Assembly (NCBI RefSeq): GCF_018130615.1
Contig: NZ_JAFCKB010000001.1
Location: 496,001 to 560,000 of the forward strand
Reading direction: 5' to 3'
DNA length: 64,000 bases
Source: Bradyrhizobium manausense
Lineage (GTDB): Bacteria > Pseudomonadota > Alphaproteobacteria > Rhizobiales > Xanthobacteraceae
The first letter of the stretch is position 1; the number at the start of each line of letters is the position of its first letter. Of this stretch, positions 7,050 to 16,209 are shown piece by piece. A program made the translations under genes and the position numbers. A model generated the notes under the pieces. That model did no database searches and had not been told where the DNA came from. It saw nothing but the letters and a program-made list of their open reading frames with translations.

Positions 7050-7285
7050 ATGGCTCCCCCTCACAAATCGCAGCTACGGCGTCCGCCGGACCGCGCCCCA
7101 CTTGACGATCTCTACGACTATGCGCGTGCGCCCGCGCGTCCTGGTCAACGACGGGCCAAGCGCGCTTCGGTGCCATGGGCGGTGACGGACGACTGGCCGA
7201 AGGACGTGCCGGTGACCGAAACGGAGATCGATGTCTTCGAAGCTTGGTTCGGTGATCGTTCGGCGAGTTGTTTGGAAAGGGCTAA
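7050..7285 (+). pseudogene. Small gene upstream of the recombinase, frameshifted near its end
   Basis: The first ~69 codons give a basic N-terminus, then a clear acidic segment (VTDDWPKDVPVTETEIDVFEAWFGD). After that the frame runs on into sequence that is out of register. One missing base near 7256 would instead give a natural ending LFGELFGKG and a stop at 7283-7285, 12 bases before the recombinase ATG. As I recall, such a small protein commonly precedes this recombinase type in Bradyrhizobium relatives. Its function is unknown. Confidence 0.5.
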
Positions 7286-7297
7286 GGGGACATCACC

Positions 7298-8930
7298 ATG
7301 GCTGCAACGGTTCGGGCGGCGCTCTACCTGCGGGTCTCCACGGGACGGCAAGCCGACAGCGATCTCTCCATCCCGGATCAGCGCCGCCAGGCGAAGGATT
7401 ATTGTGAGTCGAGCGGCTTGGAGATCGTCGCCGACTATGTCGAGCCGGGCGCGTCTGCGACCGACGATCGGCGGCCGGAGTTCCAGCGCATGATCGACGC
7501 CGCGACGGTCAAGCCGACGGCATTCGATGTGATCCTGGTCCACAGCTTCAGCCGCTTCTTCCGTGACCAGTTCCAGCTTGAGTTTTATGTTCGCCGGCTT
7601 GCCAAGAACGGCGTGCGTCTGGTGTCGATCACCCAGGAGCTAGGCGACGATCCGATGAGCAACATGATCCGCCAGATCATGGCGCTGTTCGACGAGTACC
7701 AGTCCAAGGAGAACGCCAAGCACACGCTGCGGGCGATGAAGGAGAACGCGCGGCAAGGCTTCTGGAATGGCGCGCTGCCGCCGATCGGCTACCGCGTTGT
7801 GGAAGCCGCCGAGCAGCGCGGCCACCGCACCAAGAAGACACTGGAGATCGATCCCATCCAGGCCGAGACCGTGCGGCTGATCTATCGCCTGGCTCGGGAG
7901 GGAAACGGCTCCTCCGGCCCGATGGGCGTCAAATCGATCGCCAAGCATCTGAACGAATCCGGCATCCGAACGCGCGACGGTGGCCGCTGGGGCGTCGATG
8001 CCGTGCACAAGGTACTGACGCGCACGACGTATATCGGCCGCCACCGCTTCAACACCAAATTTTGGAAGACCCGCGAGCGCAAATCGGACGCCGAGGTAGT
8101 CGAAATGGTGGTGCCGCCGATCATCGAGGCCGCCGAGTTCGAGACTGTGCAGACGCTGCTTAAGACGCGCAGCCTCGCGATGAGCGCGCCTCGCATCGTC
8201 AGCGGCCCGACCCTTCTTACCGGTATATGCTTTTGCGCCGCCTGCGGCGGAGCCATGACGCTGAGGACCGGAAAGAGCGGGAGATACAGGTACTACACTT
8301 GCTGCACCAAGGCCCGGCAAGGTGAGACCGGCTGCAAAGGTCGCACCATCCCGATGGAAAAGCTCGACAACGTGGTAGCCGAGCACATCGAGCAGCGCCT
8401 TTTGCAGCCCAAACGTCTCGAGGAAGTTCTGTCGGCCGTCCTGCATCGCCGGAAAGAGCGCGGAGCGCCGAACGGCGCATATCGCCGAATTGCGCAAGCG
8501 TGCGACTGAGGCGGACGCCAAACTCAAGCGGCTGTACGACGCCATCGAGAACGGAATCGCCGACGTCTCCGACCCGCTGCTCAAGGAGCGCGTGACCGAG
8601 CTGAAGGCAGTCCGCGACCAGGCCCATGCCGACGCGAAGCGGGCCGAGGGTGCGCTGGATCGGGCTGGGCCGAGCATCACACCCCAGGCGCTCAAAACCT
8701 TCGCCAGCCAGGCCCGCAGGCGGATGCGAACCGAGTCGGGCGGCTACCGCCGCGATCACCTGCGCGCGCTGGCCCAGCGGGTGGAAGTGGACGCGAAAGA
8801 AGTTCGCATCATGGGATCGAAAAGCGCGCTTCTGCGCACGCTGGTCGCGGCTTCAAGCGCAAAATCGGCAGGTTTTGGAGTGCCCAGTTTTGTACCGAAA
8901 TGGCGCACCCGACACGATTCGAACGTGTGA
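7298..8930 (+). pseudogene. Large serine recombinase (resolvase/invertase family), frameshifted
   Basis: The first frame (7298-8509, 403 residues) holds the serine recombinase catalytic domain (YLRVSTGRQ, nucleophile S14; then SRFFRDQFQLEFYVRRL), a Recombinase domain (about 170-280) and a zinc ribbon (FCAACGG ... CCTKARQGETGC). Around 8460-8480 the frame breaks: one extra or two missing bases after HRRKER. The coiled-coil tail continues in another frame ([22 protein letters not shown]) to a stop at 8930. The last ten codons lie antisense to the 3' end of tRNA-Arg. Such enzymes integrate phages and islands, so this is probably the integrase of a decayed element beside the tRNA. AGGGG precedes the ATG. 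Confidence 0.8.
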
Positions 8931-8977
8931 CCTTTGCCTTCGGAGGGCAACGCTCTATCCAGCTGAGCTACGGGTGC
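8901..8977 (-). tRNA. tRNA-Arg (anticodon CCG)
   Basis: The minus strand folds as a 77-base cloverleaf: acceptor GCACCCG/CGGGTGC, D arm GCTC-AGCTGGATA-GAGC, anticodon arm TTGCC-CTCCGAA-GGCAA with CCG at positions 34-36, T arm ACACG-TTCGAAT-CGTGT, discriminator G and encoded CCA. It reads CGG codons. Its 3' end abuts the recombinase gene, a typical junction of an integrated element. Confidence 0.95.
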
Positions 8978-9044
8978 AGCGAGGGTTCATGTAGCCGATT
9001 GGCGAGAGGTGGGCAACCGGTCTTGCCGCGACAATAGCCGCGCT

Positions 9045-10112
9045 TTAGGCCGATTTGCGCCGGGCGGGGCCAGGAACCTGACCATTGACCGGCCCATCGT
9101 CCCGGCCGAGGCCGGCGAACTCGGCCAGCACCCGCTCGGAGCAGACGACGCGGTTGCGGCCGAGCCGCTTGGCGGCATAGAGCGCCTGGTCGGCCGCACC
9201 CAACAGCCGGTCGGGGGCTCCGTCGGTCTCGCCGGGGACGTGACTGGCGACGCCGACACTGAGGGTGACGTGGTTGCCGGCCCCATGGGCGCCATGGGCG
9301 ATCCGCAGGGCCATGACGGCACAGCGGATCTCCTCGGCGATGGCGCAGGCATCGTCGCAGCTCGTTTCGGGCAGGATCAGCGCGAATTCCTCGCCACCAT
9401 AGCGGCTGGCAAGATCGAGCGGTCGCATCGCATGGCGGCTGACGACGCGCGCGACCTCGCGCAGGCACTCGTCGCCGGTCTGGTGGCCGTGCTGGTCGTT
9501 GAACAGCTTGAAATGATCGACGTCGACGAACAGCAGCGCCAGCGGCTGCTGCGTCCGCTGCGCGCGCGCCCATTCGCTCATCAGCATCTGGTCGAACGAG
9601 CGGCGGTTCGAAAGCCCGGTCAGCCCGTCCTTGGTGGCAAGCTCCTTCAGCGCCATCTCCGCGCGCTTCTGGTCGGTGAGGTCGCGCAGCGTCTCCACCA
9701 CGGCGATCAGATTGCCGGCCTCGTCATGGATGGGGCCGGCGTCGATCGCGAGATAGAGCTGGCTGCCGAGCTTCGGCATCACGCACCAGTTCTCCGCGCT
9801 GAAGCCGAGGCCGTTGTGGCCGCGCGCGGCATATTCCGAATAGAATTCCGGCAGCTGCTCGGGCCGGTCGAGCGCGACCAGATCGGCGAGGCAAGGTCGC
9901 TTGGTCTCGTAGAAGGCCTGCCAATGCTTGTTGGTGCCGATCACCTCGGTGGCGGCAACGCCGGTCAGCCGCTCGCAGGCCCTGTTCCAGATCACGACGC
10001 GGCGCTTCGGATCGATCACGAAGGTCGGCACCACCAGATGCTGCATCAGCCGCACCGCGTAGGAATCGGCGACGTCGATAGCCTTGGTGGGAGCCGTGAT
10101 ACGCTTTGCCAT
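9045..10112 (-). CDS. Diguanylate cyclase with N-terminal PAS domain
   Basis: This 355-residue soluble protein has a PAS domain (about residues 20-148; VVPTFVIDPKRRVVIWNRA) joined by a short helix to a GGDEF domain. The active-site motif is GGEEF (239-243), and an RxxD inhibitory site (R230-D233) lies exactly five residues before it. It should therefore be an active, product-inhibited enzyme making c-di-GMP from two GTP. No membrane segment is present. Its start lies 1 bp from the end of the upstream dCache-GGDEF-EAL gene, so the two are probably co-transcribed. Confidence 0.9.
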   Translation of the reverse strand: MAKRITAPTKAIDVADSYAVRLMQHLVVPTFVIDPKRRVVIWNRACERLTGVAATEVIGTNKHWQAFYETKRPCLADLVALDRPEQLPEFYSEYAARGHNGLGFSAENWCVMPKLGSQLYLAIDAGPIHDEAGNLIAVVETLRDLTDQKRAEMALKELATKDGLTGLSNRRSFDQMLMSEWARAQRTQQPLALLFVDVDHFKLFNDQHGHQTGDECLREVARVVSRHAMRPLDLASRYGGEEFALILPETSCDDACAIAEEIRCAVMALRIAHGAHGAGNHVTLSVGVASHVPGETDGAPDRLLGAADQALYAAKRLGRNRVVCSERVLAEFAGLGRDDGPVNGQVPGPARRKSA

Positions 10113-10113
10113 C

Positions 10114-13100
10114 TCAGGCCACCGCCGCCACGGGCATGGCGTCGCCTCGGCCGAACAGCTCGCGCACTTCGGCCGCCGGCTTCGGCCTGCTGAACAGATA
10201 GCCCTGCATCTCGGTGCAGCCGAGCGCGCGCAGCATCTCGCGCTGCGCCTCGGTCTCGACGCCTTCGGCGACCGTCGTCATGCGGCTGGCGGAAGCGATA
10301 TTCACCACCGCCTGTACGATCACGGGCGCACCGCCGGCATCGGCGATGTCGGCCACGAAGCAGCGGTCGATCTTGATCTTGTCGAACGGGAAGCGCTTCA
10401 GATAGCTCAGCGAGGAATAGCCGGTGCCGAAATCGTCGAGCGCGATGCGCACGCCGATCGAGCGGAGCTGGTGCAGGATCGAGAGCGCCGCCTCGTCGTC
10501 GCGGATCAGCACCGCCTCGGTGATCTCGAGCTCGAGCCGCCGCGGCTCCAGCCCGGAGGCGGCCAGCGCACCCGCGATCCGCAGCGCCAGCGTGTCGCAT
10601 TTCAGCTGCACCGGCGAGACGTTGACGGCGACGCGAACATGGGCGGGCCAGGTCGCGGCCTCGTTGCAGGCCGTGCGCAGCACCCAGTCGCCGATCTCGT
10701 TGATCAGGCCGGTGTCCTCGGCGATCGGAATGAATTCGGCCGGCGAGATCATGCCGCGCTCGGGATGGCGCCAGCGCAGCAGCGCCTCGCAGCCGGAGAC
10801 TTCACCCGATTGCAGGTTGACCAGCGGCTGGTAGTGGATCTCGAAGCCGCCATTGATCAGCGCCTGACGCAGATCCTGCTCCATGGTGAGACGGGCCTTG
10901 GCGCACGCATCCATTTCCGGAACGAAGAAGCGATAGGTGCGCCGTCCCTCCGCCTTGGCGCCGTACATCGCGAGGTCGGCATTCTTGACCAGCTGGTCGA
11001 GATCGGCGCCGTCCTGCGGCGCCAGTGCGATGCCGATGCTGGCGTCGGTGGAGAGTTGGTGCCCGAGGCAATGATAGGGGCGGCGGATCGCCTCATGGAC
11101 CTGCGTCACGAAGGCCAGCACGTCGGTGGAGGATTCGATTCCGGTCTGGATCACGGCGAACTCGTCGCCGCCGAGCCGTGCGATCAAATCGCCCGGCTTG
11201 AGGCAGGCGCGGATGCGGCCCGCGATCGCCTTCAACAGCTCGTCGCCGACATGGTGGCCGAGCGAATCGTTGATGCCCTTGAATTCGTCGACGTCGATAT
11301 AGAGCAGCGCGAACTGTTCGCCGCCTGCGACCTTCTTCAGCTCGCGCTCGATCTGCTCGCGGAACAGCACGCGGTTGGGCAGATCGGTCAGCGCGTCGTA
11401 ATGCGCCATATGCGCGATCTTGTCATGGGCGCGGCGCCGCTCGGTGACATCCTCCACGACATTGATGAGGTAGCGTGGCTCGCCGGATTTGTCGCGGATA
11501 CCGATCCGGGTCGAAGTGATGTAGCGCTGCCCCATGGTCAGGCTCTGCCAGGGATGTTCGTCCTTGAACAATCCCTCGGCCGTCTGCAGCGCCGCGCTGT
11601 CGTCTTCGCTGACCGCCCTTGCGGTGTCAGCCGGATAGATGTCAAAGGGGGTCTTGCCGAACACGGCCTCGCGCGATTGGCCGAACTGCTCTTCGGCCGT
11701 GCGGTTGATCAGCAGATATTGCCGCGTCCTGGCGTCCTTCACCGTGATCTGCGACGGGATGTGGTCGATGATCTCGCGCAGGAACGTGTAATTGCGGTCA
11801 CGCTCCTGCTCCAGACTGCGCCGCTCGGTGATCTCCTCGATCGTCGCGACCCACCCGCCTTGCGCGAGGGGCGTGTTGATGACCTGGAAGGCGCGGCCGT
11901 TGGGCAATTGATGCATCTTTGTGGCGACCTTGCCTTCGGCGACGCCCTTCATGACCTCGGCGCAAAACTCCTCGACATTGCCGCTGAACGCGTTGCGCTC
12001 CTTGCGGTGGTACATCGCCTCATGGATGTGACAGCCGGGCTTGATGACGTCGTGGGAGAGGCCAAACATGTCGGCATAGCGGCGATTGCAGGTGACGATA
12101 TAGCCGTCGGCGTCGTACAGGATCAGTCCCTGGGACATATTGTTGAGGGCGGTGTCGAGCCGTAGCCGCTCCGCCTCCAGCCGCTGCTGGGCCTCGCGGT
12201 TCTGCCGGTTGATCAGGCGGATGATAAGGAACAGGATCAGCGCGATCACGGCCGCCGACAAAGTCGCGGTGGTGACCATGAATCCGGTCTGCTGCCGCCA
12301 GTCGGCTAGCGCGGCCGACGTGGTGTTGGTCGCCATGATGACAAGAGGGAAATGGGTCAGCGATACGGCCGAGCCGAGCTTCTCTTCGCCGTCGACCGGG
12401 CTGGTGACGCGAAGCGTATGCTGGCCACCTCGGGTCAGCACCCTCTGCATCAGCGGCGCGCTCTTGTAGCTGGTCCCGATCATCGATTCGACACCCGGGT
12501 AGCGCGCCAGCATCACGCCTTCGCGGTCGAACAGCGAGATCGCGGCACCCTCGGCCAGCGCGACGGAAGCGAAATAGTGCTGATAGCTGTCGGGATCGAT
12601 CCGACGGACCATGGCGCCGACGAAGGTGCCGTCCGGCAGGCTGAGCCGGCGCGCGACGACCGTGGTCCATTTGCCGATCAGGAAGCTGCGTACCGATTCC
12701 AGCAGCACCGGCTCCGCCATCGGATTGGTCTTGAAGGTCTGGAAGTAGGCCCGCGACGAGATGTTGATCTTGGGCAGGGGCTGGGCACGGGACCAGGAGA
12801 TCAGTTCGCCGTCGGCGTCGTAGATCGCGATGTCGCCCAGGTAGGAGACGGCGCTGATCTTGCTCCTCAGCATCCGGTCGGCCTCGGGCCCCGACATGCG
12901 CTCGCGGAACATCTGCGGCGAGGCGATCTCCGGCAGGCGCATCTGCCCGATCAAGTCGGCTGCGACGACGTCGGAATCTTCAAACTGCTGATCGAAGTGC
13001 CGTGCAATCAGCTGCACGGTGTTTTCCAGCTCGCGCTCGCGATTGGTCAGCGTGCGTTCGCGAAACTCGCCGACGGCCATCGCGGTCACCGCAAAGATGC

Positions 13101-13224
13101 CGGCGACCAGCAATGCGCCCGAGAGTGTCAGCCACAGCACGGGACCGCGCCGCATGGCAGCGTCCCAGCCGCCCCTTGCGGTTCGCGACAATCTGGATGC
13201 CAAGCCTAAAACTAGGTCGCGCAT
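10114..13224 (-). CDS. dCache-PAS-PAS-GGDEF-EAL c-di-GMP signalling protein
   Basis: This 1036-residue protein (from ATG 13224) has a first membrane helix (WLTLSGALLVAGIFAVTAMAV), a periplasmic dCache-like sensor of about 260 residues, a second membrane helix (TTATLSAAVIALILFLIIRLI), two PAS domains, then GGDEF (intact GGDEF motif, but no RxxD site ahead of it) and EAL (GCEALLRWRHP, DDFGTGYSSL, KIDRCFV). It can in principle both make and break c-di-GMP; EAL proteins of this type are often net phosphodiesterases. ATG 13224 sits right behind GGGGGAGGAA; an earlier in-frame start at 13266 would add 14 residues. It precedes the PAS-GGDEF gene by 1 bp. Confidence 0.9.
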   Translation of the reverse strand: MRDLVLGLASRLSRTARGGWDAAMRRGPVLWLTLSGALLVAGIFAVTAMAVGEFRERTLTNRERELENTVQLIARHFDQQFEDSDVVAADLIGQMRLPEIASPQMFRERMSGPEADRMLRSKISAVSYLGDIAIYDADGELISWSRAQPLPKINISSRAYFQTFKTNPMAEPVLLESVRSFLIGKWTTVVARRLSLPDGTFVGAMVRRIDPDSYQHYFASVALAEGAAISLFDREGVMLARYPGVESMIGTSYKSAPLMQRVLTRGGQHTLRVTSPVDGEEKLGSAVSLTHFPLVIMATNTTSAALADWRQQTGFMVTTATLSAAVIALILFLIIRLINRQNREAQQRLEAERLRLDTALNNMSQGLILYDADGYIVTCNRRYADMFGLSHDVIKPGCHIHEAMYHRKERNAFSGNVEEFCAEVMKGVAEGKVATKMHQLPNGRAFQVINTPLAQGGWVATIEEITERRSLEQERDRNYTFLREIIDHIPSQITVKDARTRQYLLINRTAEEQFGQSREAVFGKTPFDIYPADTARAVSEDDSAALQTAEGLFKDEHPWQSLTMGQRYITSTRIGIRDKSGEPRYLINVVEDVTERRRAHDKIAHMAHYDALTDLPNRVLFREQIERELKKVAGGEQFALLYIDVDEFKGINDSLGHHVGDELLKAIAGRIRACLKPGDLIARLGGDEFAVIQTGIESSTDVLAFVTQVHEAIRRPYHCLGHQLSTDASIGIALAPQDGADLDQLVKNADLAMYGAKAEGRRTYRFFVPEMDACAKARLTMEQDLRQALINGGFEIHYQPLVNLQSGEVSGCEALLRWRHPERGMISPAEFIPIAEDTGLINEIGDWVLRTACNEAATWPAHVRVAVNVSPVQLKCDTLALRIAGALAASGLEPRRLELEITEAVLIRDDEAALSILHQLRSIGVRIALDDFGTGYSSLSYLKRFPFDKIKIDRCFVADIADAGGAPVIVQAVVNIASASRMTTVAEGVETEAQREMLRALGCTEMQGYLFSRPKPAAEVRELFGRGDAMPVAAVA

Positions 13225-13269
13225 TTCCTCCCCCTGGGGAACAGAAATACACCGCACAAATGGCACAAA

Positions 13270-13294
13270 GCTTAGGAAAACCAGTTACCTAAGC
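13270..13294. promoter_or_regulatory. Small inverted repeat upstream of the c-di-GMP gene
   Basis: GCTTAGG (13270-13276) and CCTAAGC (13288-13294) form a perfect 7-bp inverted repeat 46 bp upstream of the 13224 start codon. It could be an operator of that operon. The assignment rests on symmetry and position only. Confidence 0.3.
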
Positions 13295-13397
13295 ATTAAT
13301 CCGGTTGCGCAACCGCATCCCTGTGCAGCGCAACGCGAATCGTGCAGTGGTTGTGCGGCTGCGATCGCAACCGCTGCGCTACATCGTTAATCGAAGC

Positions 13398-14483
13398 TTA
13401 ATGCGAGGCGCCCGCGCTCTTGTTGCCGCCGCCATGGCGCAGCCGTCCGACCACGCCCGTCGGGAAGAAGTACACGCTGGCAATGAATAGCAGCCCGAGC
13501 CAGAGCAGCCATCGGTCGGGGTGGAGCAGCCCCGGCAGCAGCGGAAGACCGGCCTCGGATGCCGCCTTCGATGCGACGCCCATCAGCGACTGCAGATAGT
13601 TCTGGGCGAGGATGAAGATCGTGGCGCCGATGATCGCGCCGTAGATGGTGCCCATGCCACCGATCACGACCATCAGCAGGATGTCCAGCATGATCGAGAA
13701 GCTGAGCGAGGTGTCCGGGCCGGCATAGCGCAGCCACAGCGCGTTCAAGATGCCGGCGCCGGCCGCGACCAGCGCGGCGAGGCAGTTGGCATAGGTCAGA
13801 TGGAAGACGGTGCGGAAGCCGAGGGCCTCAGCGCGAAAGCGGTTCTCGCGGATCGCCTGCAACACCCGTCCGAACGGCGAGTTCACCACGCGCAGCAGCG
13901 CGAGGATCATCAGGGTTGAGATGGCGAACACCAGATAGAAGGTCAGGATGCGTCCGTTGATCTCGAATCCGAACAGGTTTTTCGAGATCAGCACCGTGCC
14001 GGGGCGCAGCAGCTCGGGGAGCTGGAAGCTGCGCCCGTCCTCACCACCGGTCAGCCAGGAGAGTTGCGACGCCAATACCTGAAAGGCGGAGGCGACCGCG
14101 AGCGTGATCATGGCAAAGAAGATCGCGGCGACGCGCAGCGAGAACAGGCCGATGGCGAGCGCGAGCAGCGCGGCCAGCGGCAGACCGACGACGATGCCGG
14201 TTGCGACCGCGGCCCAATTCGGGCCCATCCCGTACAGCGCGATCGCGATCGCGTAGCTGCCGATGCCATAGAACATCGTATGCGCGAACGACACCGAGCC
14301 GGTGTAGCCGAGCAGCAGATCGTAGGAGGCGACCAGCGCGGCGAAGACGCAGATCTTGGCCGCGACGTTGAGCGCCTTGGCTCCCGGAAACAGGAACGGC
14401 GTCGCCGCCAGCGCCAGGATGATGACGACGAGAACGAGCGTGAGGACCCGGCTGCGCGGCGGATCGCCTGATAAGATCATCAT
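13398..14483 (-). CDS. livM: Branched-chain amino acid-type ABC transporter permease, LivM-like
   Basis: This 361-residue inner-membrane protein has about ten hydrophobic segments and the LivM-type core (LLLGYTGSVSFAHTMFYGIGSYA; later MLLDILLMV-like VVIGGMGTIYGAIIGA). It forms the membrane channel together with the LivH-like protein encoded just upstream. The start at 14483 is an ATGATG whose first ATG overlaps the livH stop by 4 bases. It is the last gene of the operon. The substrate of the system need not be a branched-chain amino acid: related systems import urea, amides or aromatic acids. Confidence 0.88.
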   Translation of the reverse strand: MMILSGDPPRSRVLTLVLVVIILALAATPFLFPGAKALNVAAKICVFAALVASYDLLLGYTGSVSFAHTMFYGIGSYAIAIALYGMGPNWAAVATGIVVGLPLAALLALAIGLFSLRVAAIFFAMITLAVASAFQVLASQLSWLTGGEDGRSFQLPELLRPGTVLISKNLFGFEINGRILTFYLVFAISTLMILALLRVVNSPFGRVLQAIRENRFRAEALGFRTVFHLTYANCLAALVAAGAGILNALWLRYAGPDTSLSFSIMLDILLMVVIGGMGTIYGAIIGATIFILAQNYLQSLMGVASKAASEAGLPLLPGLLHPDRWLLWLGLLFIASVYFFPTGVVGRLRHGGGNKSAGASH

Positions 14484-15490
14484 CGGCTGGTCACCGCATA
14501 GAGGCCGCGCGGCCGCCACATCAGAACGGCGACCATCAGCAGGATGTTGGAGACGAGGGCGAGTTTGGGCACCAGGAAGCCGCCGTAATTGGCGACCATC
14601 GCCACCAGGATCGCACCGATGAAGCAGCCGCCGATCGAGCCGAGCCCGCCGATGATGACGACGACGAAGATCAAGACCGTGAGCTCGTCGCTCATGGAGG
14701 CGTGGACCTGCTCGCGATAGAGCGCCCACATCACCCCGCCGAGGCCGGCCAGCGCCGATCCGGTCATGAACACGCCGAGGAAGAGACGGCGGATGCGATA
14801 GCCGAGCGCCTCGACCATCTCGCGATTCTCGACGCCGGCGCGAATCAAGAGGCCGAGCTTGGTGCGGTTGAGCACGAGCTGGATTGCGATGAACACGGCC
14901 AGCCCGATCAGCATCGCCAGCACGCGGTACTTGGCGATGGCGACGTCACCGAGGATGAAGGAGCCGCGCAGTGACGCCGGCAGCGGCATCGGGATGATCT
15001 GCGGTCCCCACAGCGCATAAAGCGTCTGCTCGGCGACGATCAGGCCGCCCGTCGTCATCAGGATCTGCTTCAGGTGCTGGCCATAGACAGGCAGGATCAG
15101 CACGCGCTCGACGACCAGGCCGAGGGCACCGGAGACGGCCATCGACAGCAGCGCCGCCGGCGCCAGCACCGCAAGATTCACCCAGAGCGTATCGGCCTGC
15201 ACGGAGGCCGCGAACGGCGCAAACACCAGCGTCGCGATATAGGCGCCGACCGCGATGAAGGCGCCGTGGCCGAAATTCAGCACGTCCATCAGGCCGAACA
15301 CCAGCGTCAGGCCCGAGGCCATGATGAAGATCATCATGCCCATGGCGAGGCTCGCGGCCGTCAGCGTCAGCCAGGTGCTGGGCGAGCCGACCAGCGGGAT
15401 CATGATCAGGGCGAGCGCGATCGGCAGCAGGATTGGCGCGATGTCGCGCTTCGGCTTCGGCAGCGGATCGGTTGCGGCGAGTTCGGTCAC
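14480..15490 (-). CDS. livH: Branched-chain amino acid-type ABC transporter permease, LivH-like
   Basis: This 336-residue permease has eight or more hydrophobic stretches and LivH signatures: SGLTLVFGLMDVLNFGHGAFIAVGAY near residue 65 and FVVVIIGGLGSIGGCFIGA near residue 285. It starts at GTG 15490, overlapping the livF stop by 4 bases (GTGA), and overlaps livM by 4 bases (ATGA), so the operon is translationally coupled. The same frame stays open far upstream inside livF, but that part is a shadow frame. Confidence 0.88.
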   Translation of the reverse strand: MTELAATDPLPKPKRDIAPILLPIALALIMIPLVGSPSTWLTLTAASLAMGMMIFIMASGLTLVFGLMDVLNFGHGAFIAVGAYIATLVFAPFAASVQADTLWVNLAVLAPAALLSMAVSGALGLVVERVLILPVYGQHLKQILMTTGGLIVAEQTLYALWGPQIIPMPLPASLRGSFILGDVAIAKYRVLAMLIGLAVFIAIQLVLNRTKLGLLIRAGVENREMVEALGYRIRRLFLGVFMTGSALAGLGGVMWALYREQVHASMSDELTVLIFVVVIIGGLGSIGGCFIGAILVAMVANYGGFLVPKLALVSNILLMVAVLMWRPRGLYAVTSR

Positions 15491-16209
15491 TGATGTGCCT
15501 CCAGGCTCAGGCCCAGCAGCCGCTCCTGCAGCGGCACGTCGGCGGCGAGCGCCGCCATCTCGCCGCGATGGACGATGGTGCCGTTGTCCATCACCAGCAC
15601 GCTGTCGCCGAGCTCGCGGGCGGCAAAGAAGTTCTGTTCGACGAGGAGAATGGTCGCACCCTTGCGCTTGATCTCCTTCAGGCACTCGATCAGCGCCATC
15701 ACGATGGCGGGCGCTAGGCCCTTGGTCGGCTCGTCGATCAGCAGCAGCTTGCGCGGCTCGATGATGGCGCGGGCGATCGACAGCATCTGCTTCTGCCCGC
15801 CGGAGAGGCTCCCCGCCCGCGACAGCCAGAACCGGCGCAGCGCCGGGAAGAAGCCAAAGATCCAGTCGAGCTGGGTGTCGTCCATCGGCGCATCGCGGGC
15901 GGCGAGGACGAGGTTCTCTTTCACCGTGAGGTCGGAGAATACGGCCATGCTCTCCGGCACGTAGCCGACGCCGAGCCGCGCGATGTCGGGCGTGGTGCGG
16001 CTCTCGATGCGCTTGCCGCCGAGCGTGATCTCGCCTGACGAGGCCTGCCACAGGCCCATGACGGTGCGCAGCGTCGTGGTCTTGCCGGCGCCGTTGCGCC
16101 CCAACAGCATCGTGACCTGTCCTTGCGGGACCGCGAGGTCGATGCCCTGCAGAATGTGATAGCGCCCGATATGGGTGTGCACGCCGGAGAGTTTGAGAAG
16201 GTCGGTCAT
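15487..16209 (-). CDS. livF: Branched-chain amino acid-type ABC transporter ATPase, LivF-like
   Basis: A 240-residue ATPase with Walker A GRNGAGKTT, Q-loop region YVPESMAVFSDLTV, signature SLSGGQKQ, Walker B LLLIDEP and the LivF-specific VEQN switch (LLVEQNFFAARELGDSVLV). It powers the permeases encoded downstream as a heterodimer with the LivG-like ATPase. It overlaps livG and livH by 4 bases each. Confidence 0.92.
   Translation of the reverse strand: MTDLLKLSGVHTHIGRYHILQGIDLAVPQGQVTMLLGRNGAGKTTTLRTVMGLWQASSGEITLGGKRIESRTTPDIARLGVGYVPESMAVFSDLTVKENLVLAARDAPMDDTQLDWIFGFFPALRRFWLSRAGSLSGGQKQMLSIARAIIEPRKLLLIDEPTKGLAPAIVMALIECLKEIKRKGATILLVEQNFFAARELGDSVLVMDNGTIVHRGEMAALAADVPLQERLLGLSLEAHQ

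Noticed and set aside
8626-8994. Plus-strand frame ending [20 protein letters not shown]
   Set aside because: This is the well-known false translation of the antisense of a tRNA gene, combined with an off-frame reading of the recombinase tail.
10084-12165. A 693-codon open frame on the plus strand
   Set aside because: It lies wholly antisense to the GGDEF-EAL gene; its Arg/Asp/Leu/Val-rich composition is the usual mirror of GC-rich coding DNA and it has no domain.
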